Below are positions 11,751 to 23,095 of a stretch of 64,000 nucleotides of DNA, piece after piece. Under the pieces are notes generated by a model that saw only the letters and a program-made list of their open reading frames with translations, ran no database searches and was not told where the DNA came from. Source of the stretch: Mycoplasma sp. 'Moose RK' (GTDB lineage Bacteria; Bacillota_I; Bacilli_A; Mycoplasmatales; Metamycoplasmataceae); contig NZ_JADDYD010000001.1 of the NCBI RefSeq assembly GCF_015708155.1, positions 742,001 through 806,000 on the forward strand. The letters run 5' to 3'. How positions within the stretch are numbered: the first letter of the stretch is position 1; each line of letters begins with the position of its first letter. The translations under genes and the position numbers were made by a program.

Positions 11751-12296
11751 CTAATTTTCATCAGAATTTCCTAAACTAAGTTCTTTTTCTAGATCAATAA
11801 GCAATTTTTTGTGCAATTCTTCATTGTCTTTTTTTTGTTTTATAAGGTATTTTCGACTAATTTCGACAGCGATATTAATGATATTTTCTTGATTTTGGAC
11901 ATTAATTTGATTTTGATAATCATCAATTATTTTTTGACCATCCTTGATAATTTTTTTTGCTTCAATTGATGCATTTTTTTTAGAATCTTCAAGAAATTTA
12001 TTGGCTTCAATTTCACTTTTTTCTTTCATTTCAACACAAATCTTTTTTGTAGCTAAAAGTTGATTTTGTGCCTGTTCTTCGTGATTTTTTGCCTCTTTTT
12101 GAGCATTAATTGTTGAATCAATTTGGTCTTGAAAAAACTTTTTTCGAGCAGCAATATATTTCTTGATAGGGCGGTAAACAAAAAAAGTGACAACTGCAAA
12201 TAAAATCAAAAAACTAAGCAAGGACGCTGAAAAAACATAGACATTTGGTAAAATTCCACCAAATAAATCGCCCAAAGATTTGCTAAGATTTATCAT
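11751..12296 (-). CDS. atpF: ATP synthase b subunit
   Basis: A 181-residue peripheral-stalk subunit. One membrane helix (about residues 18-40) is followed by FVYRPIKKYIAARKKFF and a long charged coiled coil. Unlike AtpF of many mycoplasmas there is no lipobox cysteine near the N terminus, so it is a plain membrane-anchored form. Confidence 0.94.
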   Translation of the reverse strand: MINLSKSLGDLFGGILPNVYVFSASLLSFLILFAVVTFFVYRPIKKYIAARKKFFQDQIDSTINAQKEAKNHEEQAQNQLLATKKICVEMKEKSEIEANKFLEDSKKNASIEAKKIIKDGQKIIDDYQNQINVQNQENIINIAVEISRKYLIKQKKDNEELHKKLLIDLEKELSLGNSDEN

Positions 12297-12330
12297 AGTT
12301 TAAGTATCCCAAAAAACAAATTAAAAATAA

Positions 12331-12636
12331 TTAACTACGCACAAAAATTAAAATAAATGCAATTAAAAGCGCATAAATTGCACTAGTTTCAGAAATTGCA
12401 GTTCCAATTATCAAAATACGAAATGCCTGTTTTTGCACTTCGGGGTTGCGACCAATCGCTTCGATTGCTTTCCCAACAGCAAAACCTTGACCTGCCCCAG
12501 TTCCAATCACGCCAACCATTGCAATTCCAGCGCCTAAAAGCGAATACATCTTTGGGTCAGAGGTTGTTATAGCTGTAGTTGTTGAATCCTGAAAATTTTG
12601 GACAACTTGTTGTGAAAAATTAATAATAGTATTCAT
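12331..12636 (-). CDS. atpE: ATP synthase c subunit
   Basis: A 101-residue proteolipid forming the Fo rotor ring. Two membrane helices surround the polar loop IGRNPEVQK. The second helix has the ion-binding carboxylate in AISETSAIYALLIAF. The first helix carries the glycine-rich GAGIAMVGVIGTGAGQGFAVG run. About 27 extra residues precede the first helix. An AAGGAGC sequence lies ahead of the ATG. Confidence 0.96.
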   Translation of the reverse strand: MNTIINFSQQVVQNFQDSTTTAITTSDPKMYSLLGAGIAMVGVIGTGAGQGFAVGKAIEAIGRNPEVQKQAFRILIIGTAISETSAIYALLIAFILIFVRS

Positions 12637-12681
12637 GAAATTTGCTCCTTTGCTCTTATAAATTATAATTGAAAATTTTCT

Positions 12682-13398
12682 TTAATTATATTGAATTTCT
12701 TTTGCTTTTTCTTGTTCAGGTTGCTCGTTTATTTCCATTGCTCAATATGATACACTTAAAATTACAAAAATAAACGACTGAATTAACGAACCAACAATGT
12801 CAAAATAGACAATTAATGGCGGAAAAATCAGGATAACAGGTAAATTAAAATCACCAAGCGCGCTCAGCGGAGTTTGTTGATAAAGTCATTGGAGTCCTGA
12901 ATAAATAACCAAAAAAAAGACTGATCCTGAAATAAGATTTCCATACATTCGAAATGAAAGCGAAATTAAAGGCGCAGGAGCGCCAATTATTTTTAGTGGA
13001 TTTTTTGCAAAATCAACAAGATAATATCATTTATTATATATAGCGCCAACTACAAAACTTCCAATTCATGTTATTAAACCTAAACTTAAAGTCACAGAAA
13101 TTGAAGTCGAAATTGGTTCCAAGCCAACGACTGACAATAAATTTCCCACTAGAAAAAAAGTTAAAAGTGAAAAAAAATATGGTTTAGTTTTATTTAGATA
13201 ACCATCACCTGAGGTTTTAACAACATCGTCAATGAAAAGAAAATAGGATTCAACAAACATAACAATCGACGATGGAGGTTTGTCAACCTTTGATTTTTTA
13301 ATGTGAAAAAAAATAACAATTGATAAAATTGTGACAAAAAGCAACAAAATTAGTAATGTGAAAACTTGTGTTTGATTTCATCTAGAAAAAAAGTCCAT
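12682..13398 (-). CDS. atpB: ATP synthase a subunit
   Basis: A 238-residue Fo membrane subunit forming the proton half-channels. The start MDFFSRWNQ at 13398 is recovered by reading UGA as Trp. The conserved helix containing ISLSFRMYGNLISGSV holds the essential arginine. The C-terminal hydrophobic helices end in a charged tail. The stop is TAA at 12682. Only an internal segment is open under the standard code. Confidence 0.94.
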
Positions 13399-13416
13399 GC
13401 TTCCTCAATTTTACTA

Positions 13417-13845
13417 CTATTTTTTTGAAATTAAATTAATAATTATAGCACTGAATGGAAAAATAATATAACCAAAAGTAAATGAAAAAATATTAATTGG
13501 GTAAAAAAAATTATTTAGAGTGATTTTTTGGGTAAAAATTTTGAAATTAGTGTTTATAAAAAGTATTAAAATTAGAACCATTACATGAACAAGAAGCATC
13601 AACATAAATAATATGAAAAAGTAAAAAAATGAGTTTAAGTTATATTTTTTGCTAAAATTTTTTTTTATTATTGAAAAAATAAAAAATTTTGAAAAAAACA
13701 ACCATGAAACTCCAAAAAATGAAAAAAATCAGCCCAAAATTAGTGAATAATCTCAAATTGCTACTAGACTAAAAATTAACGCAAAAATAAAAAATAATTT
13801 TAAGTAAAAATAAAAAAAATGTTTCATTAATTTATAATTTTCCAT
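13417..13845 (-). CDS. MG406-like (AtpI-type) membrane protein
   Basis: A 142-residue protein of four predicted membrane helices, extremely rich in Phe, Ile and Leu. It is the first gene of the ATP synthase operon, directly ahead of atpB, the place occupied by atpI in many bacteria and by MG406 in Mycoplasma genitalium. An AtpI-like role in c-ring assembly is inferred from position and topology, not from motifs. UGA codons are read as Trp in IWDYSLILGWF. Confidence 0.7.
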
Positions 13846-13858
13846 TTTGTTTTGAAAA

Positions 13859-13864
13859 ATTATA
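13859..13864 (-). promoter_or_regulatory. -10 box of the ATP synthase operon
   Basis: A perfect TATAAT on the minus strand ends 13 bases before the ATG at 13845. The predicted mRNA leader would be only about six bases. No good -35 box is seen. Confidence 0.5.
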
Positions 13865-14065
13865 ATACTAGTTTAATTTTTTTTATATTTTTTATCATAA
13901 TTAGCAATTTTATAAGTTTTACAATTTGGAGTCAATGATTCCAAAACCAAAATATCATTTTAAATTTGTCTATAAATATTATTTTCAATTGTTTTGAACA
14001 AATAATATTTGCATTTTTTTTGAAAACAAAAATAAGCTTTAAAACTAAAAAATAGCCATTTTTGG

Positions 14066-14092
14066 TTTTTGAGAGTTTAAAAATCTCAAAAA
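14066..14092 (-). terminator. Terminator after the P102-like gene
   Basis: Nine-base arms TTTTTGAGA and TCTCAAAAA enclose a nine-base loop, 28 bases beyond the stop codon of the P102-like gene. T-rich sequence follows on the minus strand. It probably ends the lgt-trxB-adhesin transcript. Confidence 0.65.
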
Positions 14093-14120
14093 GAACCTAT
14101 TTTTAATTCTTTTCTGGCAA

Positions 14121-16934
14121 CTAACTCGTTAAGGATTTTAATGAATTTTTAAAAGCTGTATCAGATATTGTGTTGTCTGAAAATTTGTACTCAAATTGAG
14201 TGAAAAAACGAAATAAAAGTTCAGTTTTAGATGATTCTGATGAGTTTTCTTCATCTTTATTACCCAATATCAATTTTATTTCCTGTGTATTTGTACTACT
14301 TGAAGTTGTAATTTCAATTTCTTTTGATTCATTTAGAGAAATTTGTTGATTTTTTGAGGTTGAAATTTTAAATTTGGTTTTATGATTACTTCCAGTTGAA
14401 TCTGTTGGAAAATAAGCAAGCAAAAAGTCTGTAAAATTAGTTTTTGATACTGGTAAAACAGCAATAACGTTGTTAGTTTCATCAGACATTGTGTTTTTTT
14501 TGCCAAAACCAACTACTCAAAGTGGTTGATCATCAGGTAAATTTTGTTGTTTTAATTCATCTTTTTTAATTTCACTTTTTGAAGAAACTTTTTTTATTCA
14601 AACAACCTGATCTTCCTGATTTGGCGGTGTAGAATCTTGTTTACTTGAAAAACTAAGAACTACTTTGCTTTTGCCATTTTCTAAATTATTTTGTAAAGAA
14701 AAAGCATAGAAAAAGGGTTTTTCCTTGTCAAAATTAAAATCTTTAATCTCGTTTTCACCATTTTTGTACCCAAATTTAAGTGGTTGCTTGCTTAAATTTG
14801 GGTATAAAAATTCTGGAGTTTGAGAAATTTCGATATTTTTTACAGGGGGAGTTGAATTAGAGTTAATAGGGTTCAAAATGATCTGTGGATTTGTAATTGA
14901 TTTTAAATTTGTAATATTTTTTGGATTAGAAACAGATTTTTCGCCCAAAAAATTAAAACCACTGCTCCCATCAAAAAAGAAAGTTGCTGAATTCTGTTTT
15001 GCAACTAAAAGTGCTGGAGTTGAAGCAGCAAAACCAACAATTTTAATAATTTTTTGGGCTAGAATTTTACTATTTTTATCATGAATTATAATTTCAATTG
15101 CTAATTCATGATGCAAACTGTTAAAAAATAAATTGTACTTGACACCATAAGAAAAAATTTGTTTGGAGTTGGTGATATTATTCATTTTTGCAAAAATTCC
15201 AGCAAGAACTTTTTCTGGAATTTTATTTGCAGTATTATTTTTTCAGCTTGGAAATTCAAGCATATTTTTAAAATATTCCTCCAACCATTTCGCAATTGCT
15301 TGGTGAGTTTGGCTGTCATAACTTGGTGCATCTTCAAAATTTATGATTTCATAACCACTGCTAGTGTCTTTATTTTCCCTAAACGTCAAAAAAGCAGCAT
15401 TAATTGACCTTAAATTGTTAATTATTTCATTTCCATTTAAATAATTAAATTCTTGCTTAACAAGAAAATAATCATTTTGATCAATAGCAAAATCTAAATA
15501 TCTCTTCGGAAGATTTTGGAAAGGGTTTAAAGTAAAAACAAAGCTGAAAATTTGTGAATTTTTTTCACTTTCTGTATTCTCACTTTTTTCAGCTTGAAAA
15601 AGTTTAATTTGGTTTTTTCTAAAAAAACCAAAATTTTCTGATTCATTTATATTTTTAGAAGAGGAATTTTCAACATTTTTATTGGTTGAGGTTTTAGGTG
15701 AAGTTGGTTTTTTAGGATGATCTTGTGGTTGTTGAATTTCTTCTGTTTTTTCTACATTTTTTTCACCAAAAGCAAGTTGAACAACAATGTCAACTGTGCC
15801 CAAACGGTCCATTTGGTTGTCTGCTGCAAAAAGTTTTAGATTAAAATTTGGCGCTGAATTTGTGAAAAGTGCATTTAATTTTGAAATGTCAAAATATGGA
15901 TTTAGATTTTCTTTGCCAATAAAAAATTCAGACAAAGTGACATTTTTTCCGACAATTTCTGCCAATTTTTCATCTTTTAAAACAATAAAATCATCTTGAT
16001 TTTTTAAGAAGTTGCTAAGAAAATTAGCAACTTGATTATAATTAATCAAATTTAAAACTTTTAGGTCAAAAGAGCGAATTTTTTGATTTTTTTTGTCAAA
16101 AAGGTTAAAAGAAACTCACAAATTACCACTGGAGTCATCAAGATTTTTAAAAATAATGTCACCGTTTTTGTCAGTTTGAAAGTCAAAGCGAGTGTTAGTT
16201 GGAAAATTAATAGTTGTATCATCAACGTCAACTATGGAAAAATTTCCAAATTTTTCCATAGTTTTTAGGGCGTTTTTTGTAATTTTATAGTCTGAATTTA
16301 AAGCTTTTTTGAATGAAAGTGCGTTTCATCTTTCAGGAATTTCCACAGATTTTAGGACTAATGCTGATTTTTGCTGATCCAAGTTAAAATCAACAAAATG
16401 AACATCACCTTTCCCAGTAAAACCCCTAATTGCGGCAACTTGTGTATAAACTTTGTTTGTAAATTGATCATGCGCGGTGAAAAGCACGTTGGTCAAATTG
16501 TTATTGACAACTTTTGTAGTTAAAGCATTGTTATTTTCAACATCTTTTTTGTTAATAGGTGTAATATTTAATTTTAAAAATGGAAATCTTGAACTAAAAT
16601 TTGCAAGGTTGAATGCATAAATCAAACGAAAATTTGACTGTGGATCCTGGAGTAAATCAAAAATTTGCTGAGCTGAATATTTGCTAAAATCTTCATCAAT
16701 TTCTAATTGATTAACAATTTTAGCAAATTCTTGATTTGATAATTTAATTCCTTTTTGATTGACATCAGAAGTCTTCAGGTCACGCAAAGCGACACTTTCA
16801 AAATATTTTTTTTCAAAACGATTGTAGGCCAAATAGGAAAAACCAATGATTCCAGCAATAATAAATGGCCAAGTTGCCATGATAAAAAGCGCTTTTTTAT
16901 AAGAAATTTTCTTGATAGTCTTGTTTTTTTTCAT
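14121..16934 (-). CDS. P102-like adhesin paralogue
   Basis: A 937-residue protein with one N-terminal membrane segment (about residues 12-33, after a lysine-rich start) and a long extracellular region rich in Asn, Ser, Lys and Phe. No catalytic motif is seen. Its size (P102 is about 900 residues), signal anchor and place directly behind a P97-like gene fit the P97/P102 paralogue family of surface proteins of the M. hyopneumoniae group, which are cleaved at the surface and bind cilia or host molecules. At least four UGA Trp codons are present. An upstream GTG at 16943 is possible, but the ATG at 16934 is preferred because AGGTGA lies six bases ahead. Confidence 0.72.
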
Positions 16935-16943
16935 TTTTTTCAC

Positions 16944-19900
16944 CTAATTTCTTCTTAAGACAGTGTTTTTTTTGACAACTGTGAAAACTAGCGGATATTT
17001 TGACTCTGATTGCTCTGGTTTGAACTCTGGAAGTCCATTTTTTAAATTTGGGCTTTGTTGAGAAGAAACTGCTGGTGAAGTTGCTGGTGAAGCTAGGCTT
17101 GCTAAATTTGTAGGTTGTGAAACATCTGTTGCAGGTTTAGGTTCTGTTTTTGGAGGTTCAGCTTGAGTTTCTTTACAAATAATATTTGGAAAAACTACTT
17201 TTAAGGATTCTGAATAAGTCAAATGTTTTACAGCAAATCTAATTTTTAAATTACCAAAAGCATCAGTAAACACGCTATCTTTTTTGTAAACAAGAGCATT
17301 TCCGGCAAGAAAAGGGTAAATTTTTATAAATGCGTCAAAACCAAATATTTTTTTAAAACTTATCAAAGTTTTTTCATAATCCTTGTCTTCACTGGAAAAT
17401 TCAGCCTTTAGAACTTCATCCGCTTTTTTATTAAAATTGTGTCCAGTTGCAAAATTGGAATCATCAATTTCCAATTTTCTAAGAAATTGTGGAAAATTAA
17501 GCACTTTCAAATCTAATTCATCGTTTTTGTTTTTGGCTTTTTCATCAGAAAAAACTTGCAAATTCAGTGATTTTATTGGTGTTCGAAAGACAATTTTGTT
17601 GTAATTTTTATTACTAAAAACATAATAGTAACCTAATTTGAATGACTCTGAATTTGAATTTTTTGACAATGTTGAAATAGAATTTTCACTTTCTTGAGAT
17701 TGGTTTTTCGCTTTTTCATCAAACAAAACCACTTTGTTCTGTTTGAATTCTGACACTGAATTTGTAATTGCAACATCAGAATTTGAAATTGAAGATGGTG
17801 TGTTTTCTTGAATTTTTTCACTTTCTGATTCAATGGATTCTTCCTTATGTCCAGGATTTGATTTTTCATATGATTCGCTTTTTGAATTAGAAAAAGTGAC
17901 ATCATCAACTTTTTCATCATCTCTATTTGGAACAAAAACAATTTTGTAATCAAGATCGCTGGCAAAATTGTCAAATTGGCTTACAAAATAATTATTTTTA
18001 TAAGTTTGTTGAAACAAACTCACAAAATCATCAATTAAAAAATCGGAATTTTCCTGAGATTTGTCAATTTTTTTAATTGCTTGAACTAGTGGGTATATAG
18101 CAGAAATTGAATGCAAATTTCGTAAATTTTCAGAAATTTGTTCAAAGACAGTGAGTTCAGGAGATTTTTCATCAGTAGATTTTTCATCAGTGGATTTTTT
18201 TTCACTTTGTGCGGATTCTGTATCTGAATTTTCTGCAAAGTTAGATTCATTAACATCTATTGTTAGGTCGTTTTTTGCAGCAAGAACTGCTACTGTTTTA
18301 GGTTCTGGTGAGGGAGTTTCAGGAGTTTCTTGGTTATTTTCTGGCAAAGCCTGTTCAATTTCAGTTGTTTTTTTAAGATGTAGTGAATCAAAAAAAACTT
18401 GAAGATATTTTTTTTGAGTTTGATTATCCAAATTTAAAAGATTTTTGCTAAAAGAAAAAAATTCAAAATTATTTTGAAAAAAAGGCTGAATTATTTGACC
18501 ATTTTTGTCAATTTTTTCAACTAGTCCTCGCTTAGAAAATTCTTCCAAAGTAGGAAAATCATAGTGCGAAACTCAAGAATCTAGAATTTCCTTTTCAGGA
18601 AAAGTGACATTAAACTTGGTGCTGTCAGTCAAAATATTATAAATTTTTTCATTATTTTTTACGTTCAATAATTTTTCTAAGTCAGATTTTGCAACAGGTT
18701 CGAGTGATTCAATGATTTTTTTGTTTTTTTCAGCTGAATTTTCACTGAATTTTAAATTTACAATTGGAATTGCTTCAAAATTGGCTGGTTCAAAAACAGA
18801 AGCAGTTTGTGATCCAGAGTTCTTGAAATTTCGTAGCAAAATATGAGTCTGATTTGTTAATTTAGCGTTGTTTTTTTTATCCAAGGGATAAAAAATTTCC
18901 ATTGGAACTAAAATAAATGCTGATTTTTCATCAGATCCAAGCTGAATTTTGTCAACCAAAATTTGGTATTTGAATTTGGCTTTTATTTGCTGATCTAAAT
19001 CACTAAATTCACCAAAATTCAATTCCAAATTTTTGTTAAGAAAAGAATCAAGCACTTTTTTGGCCTCACTTGACGAATTAAGGCTTAATTCTTGACGATA
19101 TTTTAGTAATTTATAGACTTTAAAAATTGAAAATTGAGAAATATCAGTCTTGTTTTCAGAAGAATTAGTGGAAAATTCTTTCGCTTGTGGCGAATCTAAT
19201 TTTGGCATTTTGATGAAAAATTGCGGACTTGCAAAGGCTGATTTATTTGTTGATGAATCAAAAAGTTGAAGTGTAAAATTTTTTGTAGCACTAGTGTTAA
19301 AACTTTTTGGAAACAATTTTTTTGCTTCATCAGTAAAACTAATTTTTCCAGTTAATTCAAGGATATCTGAATTTAAACTTGAGGGTTTGACTCAATTATT
19401 TTCTGAATTTTTTAGTAGTTCAATTTTGTAAGGATAGATCAATTTTCCTTGATAATTAATGCTGAAATTCCTGTTTTTTAAAACAGAATTAAAATCAAAA
19501 TTGAAAAAATTCATAATTTTTTCAATCACTTTTTCAGCAGTTGACTCTGAATTTACAAAATGCGCGAAATCAGTTGAAAGTCAAATGCTTGGACGACTTT
19601 TTATTTTATTTTCATGTGAAAATGGTGTAATATTTTTTAACTCAATTTCAAGTGCATGATAAAAATTTTCCAAAAAAAAGGTAGAATTAGTGTTGATTCC
19701 GACCGTGTCTTTCAAAATATCTGACTGAATTATTCTCGATCCATTCATGGATTTAAGAACAAATTCAATTTTAAATTGCTGATTTGCATCATCAGGTTCA
19801 ATTTTAGTAAAATCAGCTCAAATGCCACTTGGCAACTTGTAGGGCTGTAATTTTTTGTTTTCGAGGTGAAAAAAATCAAAAAAATCAGCATTTTTTTCCT

Positions 19901-20180
19901 TATTTTTCACTTCTTTTCACTTTTCCTTGACAGAAGAATAAGTTGAAAAAGGGGAAATTTTTTGTGAATTAAAACTGATAGAATTAATTTTTTTACCCAA
20001 ACGATTCAAAATTTCAACAGTATTTTCATAAGATTTATTTTTAAGTTGCGCCATTCCATAAGAAATTGCGACTGAAATTCCGAGAGTGGCAAGACCGGCA
20101 AAACTTAGTGAAAAAATCATTAAAATTCTCGACCTTTTTGAAATAAAGGTATTTTTTTGAAATTTTTTAATTATTTTCAT
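16944..20180 (-). CDS. P97-like adhesin paralogue
   Basis: A 1078-residue surface protein with a membrane anchor at about residues 18-41. Residues near 115-150 (EPDDANQQFKIEFVLK and onward) match, from memory, the start of cilium adhesin P97 (a PDD-NQNFKVKF type segment). Two low-complexity acidic serine-rich stretches (about 607-680 and 755-850) and a Pro/Ala-rich stretch (about 1015-1060) could be flexible linkers or cleavage regions. The AAKPV/E-type R1 cilium-binding repeats of true P97 are absent. Frames broken by UGA are continuous in code 4. The gene begins 24 bases after trxB. Confidence 0.78.
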
Positions 20181-20204
20181 AAATTATCCACCCGAAATTT
20201 GCTG

Positions 20205-21128
20205 TTATTTAATGCGATTTGTTAAAATCTTGCCAACAATTGCGCCGTCACTTGAAGCAGTCACAATTTGGCGAATTTCCTTGGAAACAACGTCGCCAAC
20301 TGCATAAATGCCTGGAATCCTTGTCTGACCATAGTTATTAACAGGGATGAAACCAGCTTTGTCAAGCGAACCTTGATGATTTTTTTTCATGAAATTAGTT
20401 GCCGGTAGGAAACCAATATAAGGAAAAAGCGACCTAATTTCCAAGGTTTTTTCAACACCATTTTGATTAATGATAGCTCGTTCTAAACCTTCGTTTCCTT
20501 CGAGTTTTAAAACTCGAGTGTTGAAAAGAATTTCCAAATTCTTGTTCTTTTTTAAATCATCAATCAATATTTGTTCAGCATTAAATTTATCATCTCGAAC
20601 CAAAAGATAGACTTTTGAAGCAATTGATGCCAAAAAACTTGATTCTTCAACAGCAGAATTTCCGCCGCCAATGACAATTGCAGGTTGATTAGCGTAAAAA
20701 GGGCCGTCGCAAACAACACAATAAGAAACGCCTTTCCCCTCAAATTCAAAGTAATTTTCGATATCATTTGGTTTTCGTTCAACCATACCTGAAGCAACAA
20801 CAACTGCTTTTGCAGTGAAAATTTTACCATTCTTGCAAAAAACTTTATGGTCAAATTCAGATTTTGTTTCAATGTAATCAACGTCACAAAAGCGGTGTTT
20901 AGCGCCGAATTTCAAGGGATGTTTGTACATTCTTAGGGCTAAGGATGCGCCGTCAATTAGTTCGTCTCCAGGTCAATTTTCAATTTTTGATTGTGAAACT
21001 AATTTACCACCAGGCGCTGCTTTTTCCAAAATTACCACACTCAAATTTCCGCGAGCTGCGTAAAGCGCAGTTGTAAGCCCTGCCGGACCAGCGCCAATAA
21101 TTACCACATCATAATCATAATTTTCCAT
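20205..21128 (-). CDS. trxB: Thioredoxin reductase
   Basis: A 307-residue flavoenzyme that reduces thioredoxin with NADPH, the main thiol system in mycoplasmas. The FAD site is GAGPAG (about residues 12-17), the redox motif CVVCDG lies near residue 136, the NADPH site is GGGNSA, and the C-terminal FAD motif is YAVGDV. An upstream in-frame ATG exists at 21170, but the ATG at 21128 has an AAAGGA ribosome binding site at the right distance. Two overlapping minus-strand TATAAT boxes at 21154-21164 could give a private promoter besides lgt read-through. Confidence 0.95.
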
Positions 21129-21153
21129 ATAAAAGTCCTTTAAAATTTTCCCT

Positions 21154-21164
21154 ATTATATTATA
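21154..21164 (-). promoter_or_regulatory. -10 boxes upstream of trxB
   Basis: Two overlapping perfect TATAAT hexamers on the minus strand (21154-21159 and 21159-21164) lie about 26-36 bases ahead of the chosen trxB start. Confidence 0.45.
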
Positions 21165-21188
21165 ATTCAAGTCAAAAAAAGTAAAAAA

Positions 21189-22214
21189 TTAAATATTTTT
21201 GTCCTCAATTTTTTGTGACAAATCTTGAACAGTAACTGTCTCTTGAGACGATCCTTCTAAAGCAAATGTTGACAAATTACGGCTTCAGCGTGTTCAAGTT
21301 AGCCCAAAATTATGCTTTTTTTCCTTAGTATATCGGGAAAAATAGGCAATTTTTAAGCGTTTGTTTTCAATTTTTAAATAATAATTTGTAAAAAATTGGA
21401 ATCGAATTACAAGAATAATACCGAAAATAATCATGAAAATTGCAATTAAAAAATAATATAAATATGCTTCTTGTCGTAAATATTCCATTGATGATCGCAC
21501 GATTCCATAATATAAAATGTACAAGGCGCCAGTTGTGCCTGGTTTTAATCAAGAAAATAAATTTAAAATTCAAACTAAAATAATATATCCAAACAATGAA
21601 GCTAAAAATTCATAGAAAAATAGCGGAACTCTCAGTTGACCATTTGGGGCAAATTGATCACTAATAAACATATTTTTACGAATATAATCTCCAAGTCAGT
21701 TAACACTTGAACCAGTCGGATCAATGAATCCATAAACCTCATGATTGGTAAAATTACCTCAACGACCGATTGCTTGACCAATTAAAACTGCAGGCAAAAT
21801 GAAGGAAAAAGCCTTTCTTCAGTCAAATTCACGACGGCGATAATAAGCATAAATTAGGTTGGCGATTGTTGGAAAAATTACACCTCATTGGATAGAAAGA
21901 CCACCTGCTCGAATATTTCATCAAGTATTCTTAATAGAATTAAAATCACCAACAACAATTCTTTCAAGAATAAAGCCAAAGCGAGCTCCAATAATTGAAA
22001 CTGGAATTGTAATGGCAACTAATCAAAAAAAATGATCAGATTTATAACCTTCTCTTTTCCAGAAAAAATAGATTGTGATAATTGAAGCAATCATTCCCAA
22101 AACAATAGTAAGAGCATAAATTGGCACCCAATCCTGGATAATTCAAAAAGCTTCACCCTCTTTGAAAGGACGGACTTTTTGAAGATCAGCCGGGATTGGC
22201 GCTGTTCCAGTCAT
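21189..22214 (-). CDS. lgt: Prolipoprotein diacylglyceryl transferase
   Basis: A 341-residue polytopic membrane enzyme that attaches diacylglycerol to the lipobox cysteine of prolipoproteins. The family signature GQAIGRWGNFTNHEVYG is present, with Trp encoded by UGG there and by UGA elsewhere. The segment ending LRVPLFFYEFLASL is also conserved. The start is set by a strong AAAGGAGG eight bases upstream. The C-terminal tail (about 30 residues) is hydrophilic. It leads an apparent operon with trxB and the adhesin pair. Confidence 0.94.
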
Positions 22215-22233
22215 GGCAATTTCCTCCTTTATA

Positions 22234-22239
22234 AATTAA
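22234..22239 (-). promoter_or_regulatory. -10 box of the lgt operon
   Basis: A perfect TATAAT on the minus strand lies 20 bases before the lgt ATG, with the AAAGGAGG ribosome binding site between. Confidence 0.5.
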
Positions 22240-22292
22240 TAAATTATATCATTTTTTGAAATTTTTAGGTGGATTTTAAAAATATTTTCTTA

Positions 22293-22327
22293 AAATCAAA
22301 CAATTTTTCATAAATTTTTCCACTTTT
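22293..22327. repeat. Dispersed intergenic repeat B, copy 1
   Basis: The 19-mer TTTTTCATAAATTTTTCCA, preceded by AAATCAAA and followed by a T-run, recurs identically at 55642-55660 in the same orientation. Both copies lie a few hundred bases upstream of a plus-strand gene. Confidence 0.55.
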
Positions 22328-22557
22328 TGAAGAAAAAAATAAACTAAAATTCAAAAAAATGTGTTAAATTTGGTGTTTTTTATAGTTTAAATTTTTTGTG
22401 AAGCTTTTTGAATTTATACATTATTGAAAAAAATCTTGATTTTTAAAAAGTAAAAACAGAATTTTAATTATGTTTTGGGTAAAATGAAAAATCTTATGTT
22501 TTTTCATTTTTTGTACTTTTTTTATCACTTTTCATAAAATAAAAATAAACAAGGTGT

Positions 22558-23043
22558 ATGAACAACAAAAATCGCGGAATGTTTCTTGAAAAGGTAATCA
22601 ATGAAACAATTGAATTTTACAATCAAAATGACATTGCAATTTTTCATAAAAAAAATTTAGATATTAGCTTCAAATCTGTAAATAAGGATTTAAATATTAC
22701 TAATGGGTATATTTTTAGAAAGTCAACAGTTGATTATTATGGAATTTACAAAGGTGTTTTTGTTGCTTTTGAAGCAAAAAGCACAAATGAAAACGCACTT
22801 AATTTAAAACAAATTCCTGAACACCAATTAAACTATTTGCGAAAAATAAGAAAGCATTATGGATGTGCGTTTTTTGTAATTTTTTTCAAACAACTTGAAA
22901 AATTTTATATTTTAAATGTCGATAAAATTAGTAATCTAAAAAAATCAATTCCTGTGGATTTTGTAAAAAAAGAAGGTTTCGAAATTCAACTAACCTACCC
23001 TGGAATCATTGATTTTATTCATTTTATTGATCAAATGCTGTAA
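22558..23043 (+). CDS. recU: Holliday junction resolvase RecU
   Basis: A 161-residue endonuclease that resolves Holliday junctions in recombination and repair. The N terminus (NNKNRGMFLEKVINETIEFY) and the core STVDYYGIYKGVFVAFEAKS carry the conserved metal-binding pattern D-x(n)-E-x-K of RecU. The segment EHQLNYLRKI matches the conserved H-Q helix. An AAGGTG ribosome binding site lies just upstream. A strong terminator follows, then the first ICE gene, so recU is taken as the chromosomal left neighbour of the element. Confidence 0.88.
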   Translation: MNNKNRGMFLEKVINETIEFYNQNDIAIFHKKNLDISFKSVNKDLNITNGYIFRKSTVDYYGIYKGVFVAFEAKSTNENALNLKQIPEHQLNYLRKIRKHYGCAFFVIFFKQLEKFYILNVDKISNLKKSIPVDFVKKEGFEIQLTYPGIIDFIHFIDQML

Positions 23044-23070
23044 GCTGTTAAAATTTGTGAATATTCAAAG

Positions 23071-23095
23071 CCTCTTTTAAAAAAGAGGTTTTTTT
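23071..23095 (+). terminator. recU terminator that contains the next gene's ribosome binding site
   Basis: Eight-base arms CCTCTTTT and AAAAGAGG are followed by seven T residues and at once by the ATG at 23096. The AGAGG of the 3' arm is the only candidate Shine-Dalgarno sequence for the following gene. Confidence 0.82.

Larger units (their letters stand above)
22215..22557. other. 343-base divergent intergenic region lgt/recU
   Basis: It carries a minus-strand TATAAT for lgt (22234-22239), a copy of a dispersed repeat (22293-22327) and a poor plus-strand promoter (TTGTAC, 18 bases, TAAAAT) ahead of recU. No gene is supported. Confidence 0.45.

Noticed and set aside
14121-20180. Apparent multiple broken genes in the adhesin region
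   Set aside because: All interruptions are UGA codons in one frame, which encode Trp in this organism, so the two genes are intact.
22531-22547. TTTTCATAAAATAAAAA near recU repeated at 43533-43549 as a direct repeat flanking the ICE
   Set aside because: It is a pure A/T-type 17-mer expected by chance in this composition, and its placement would put recU inside the element without other support.
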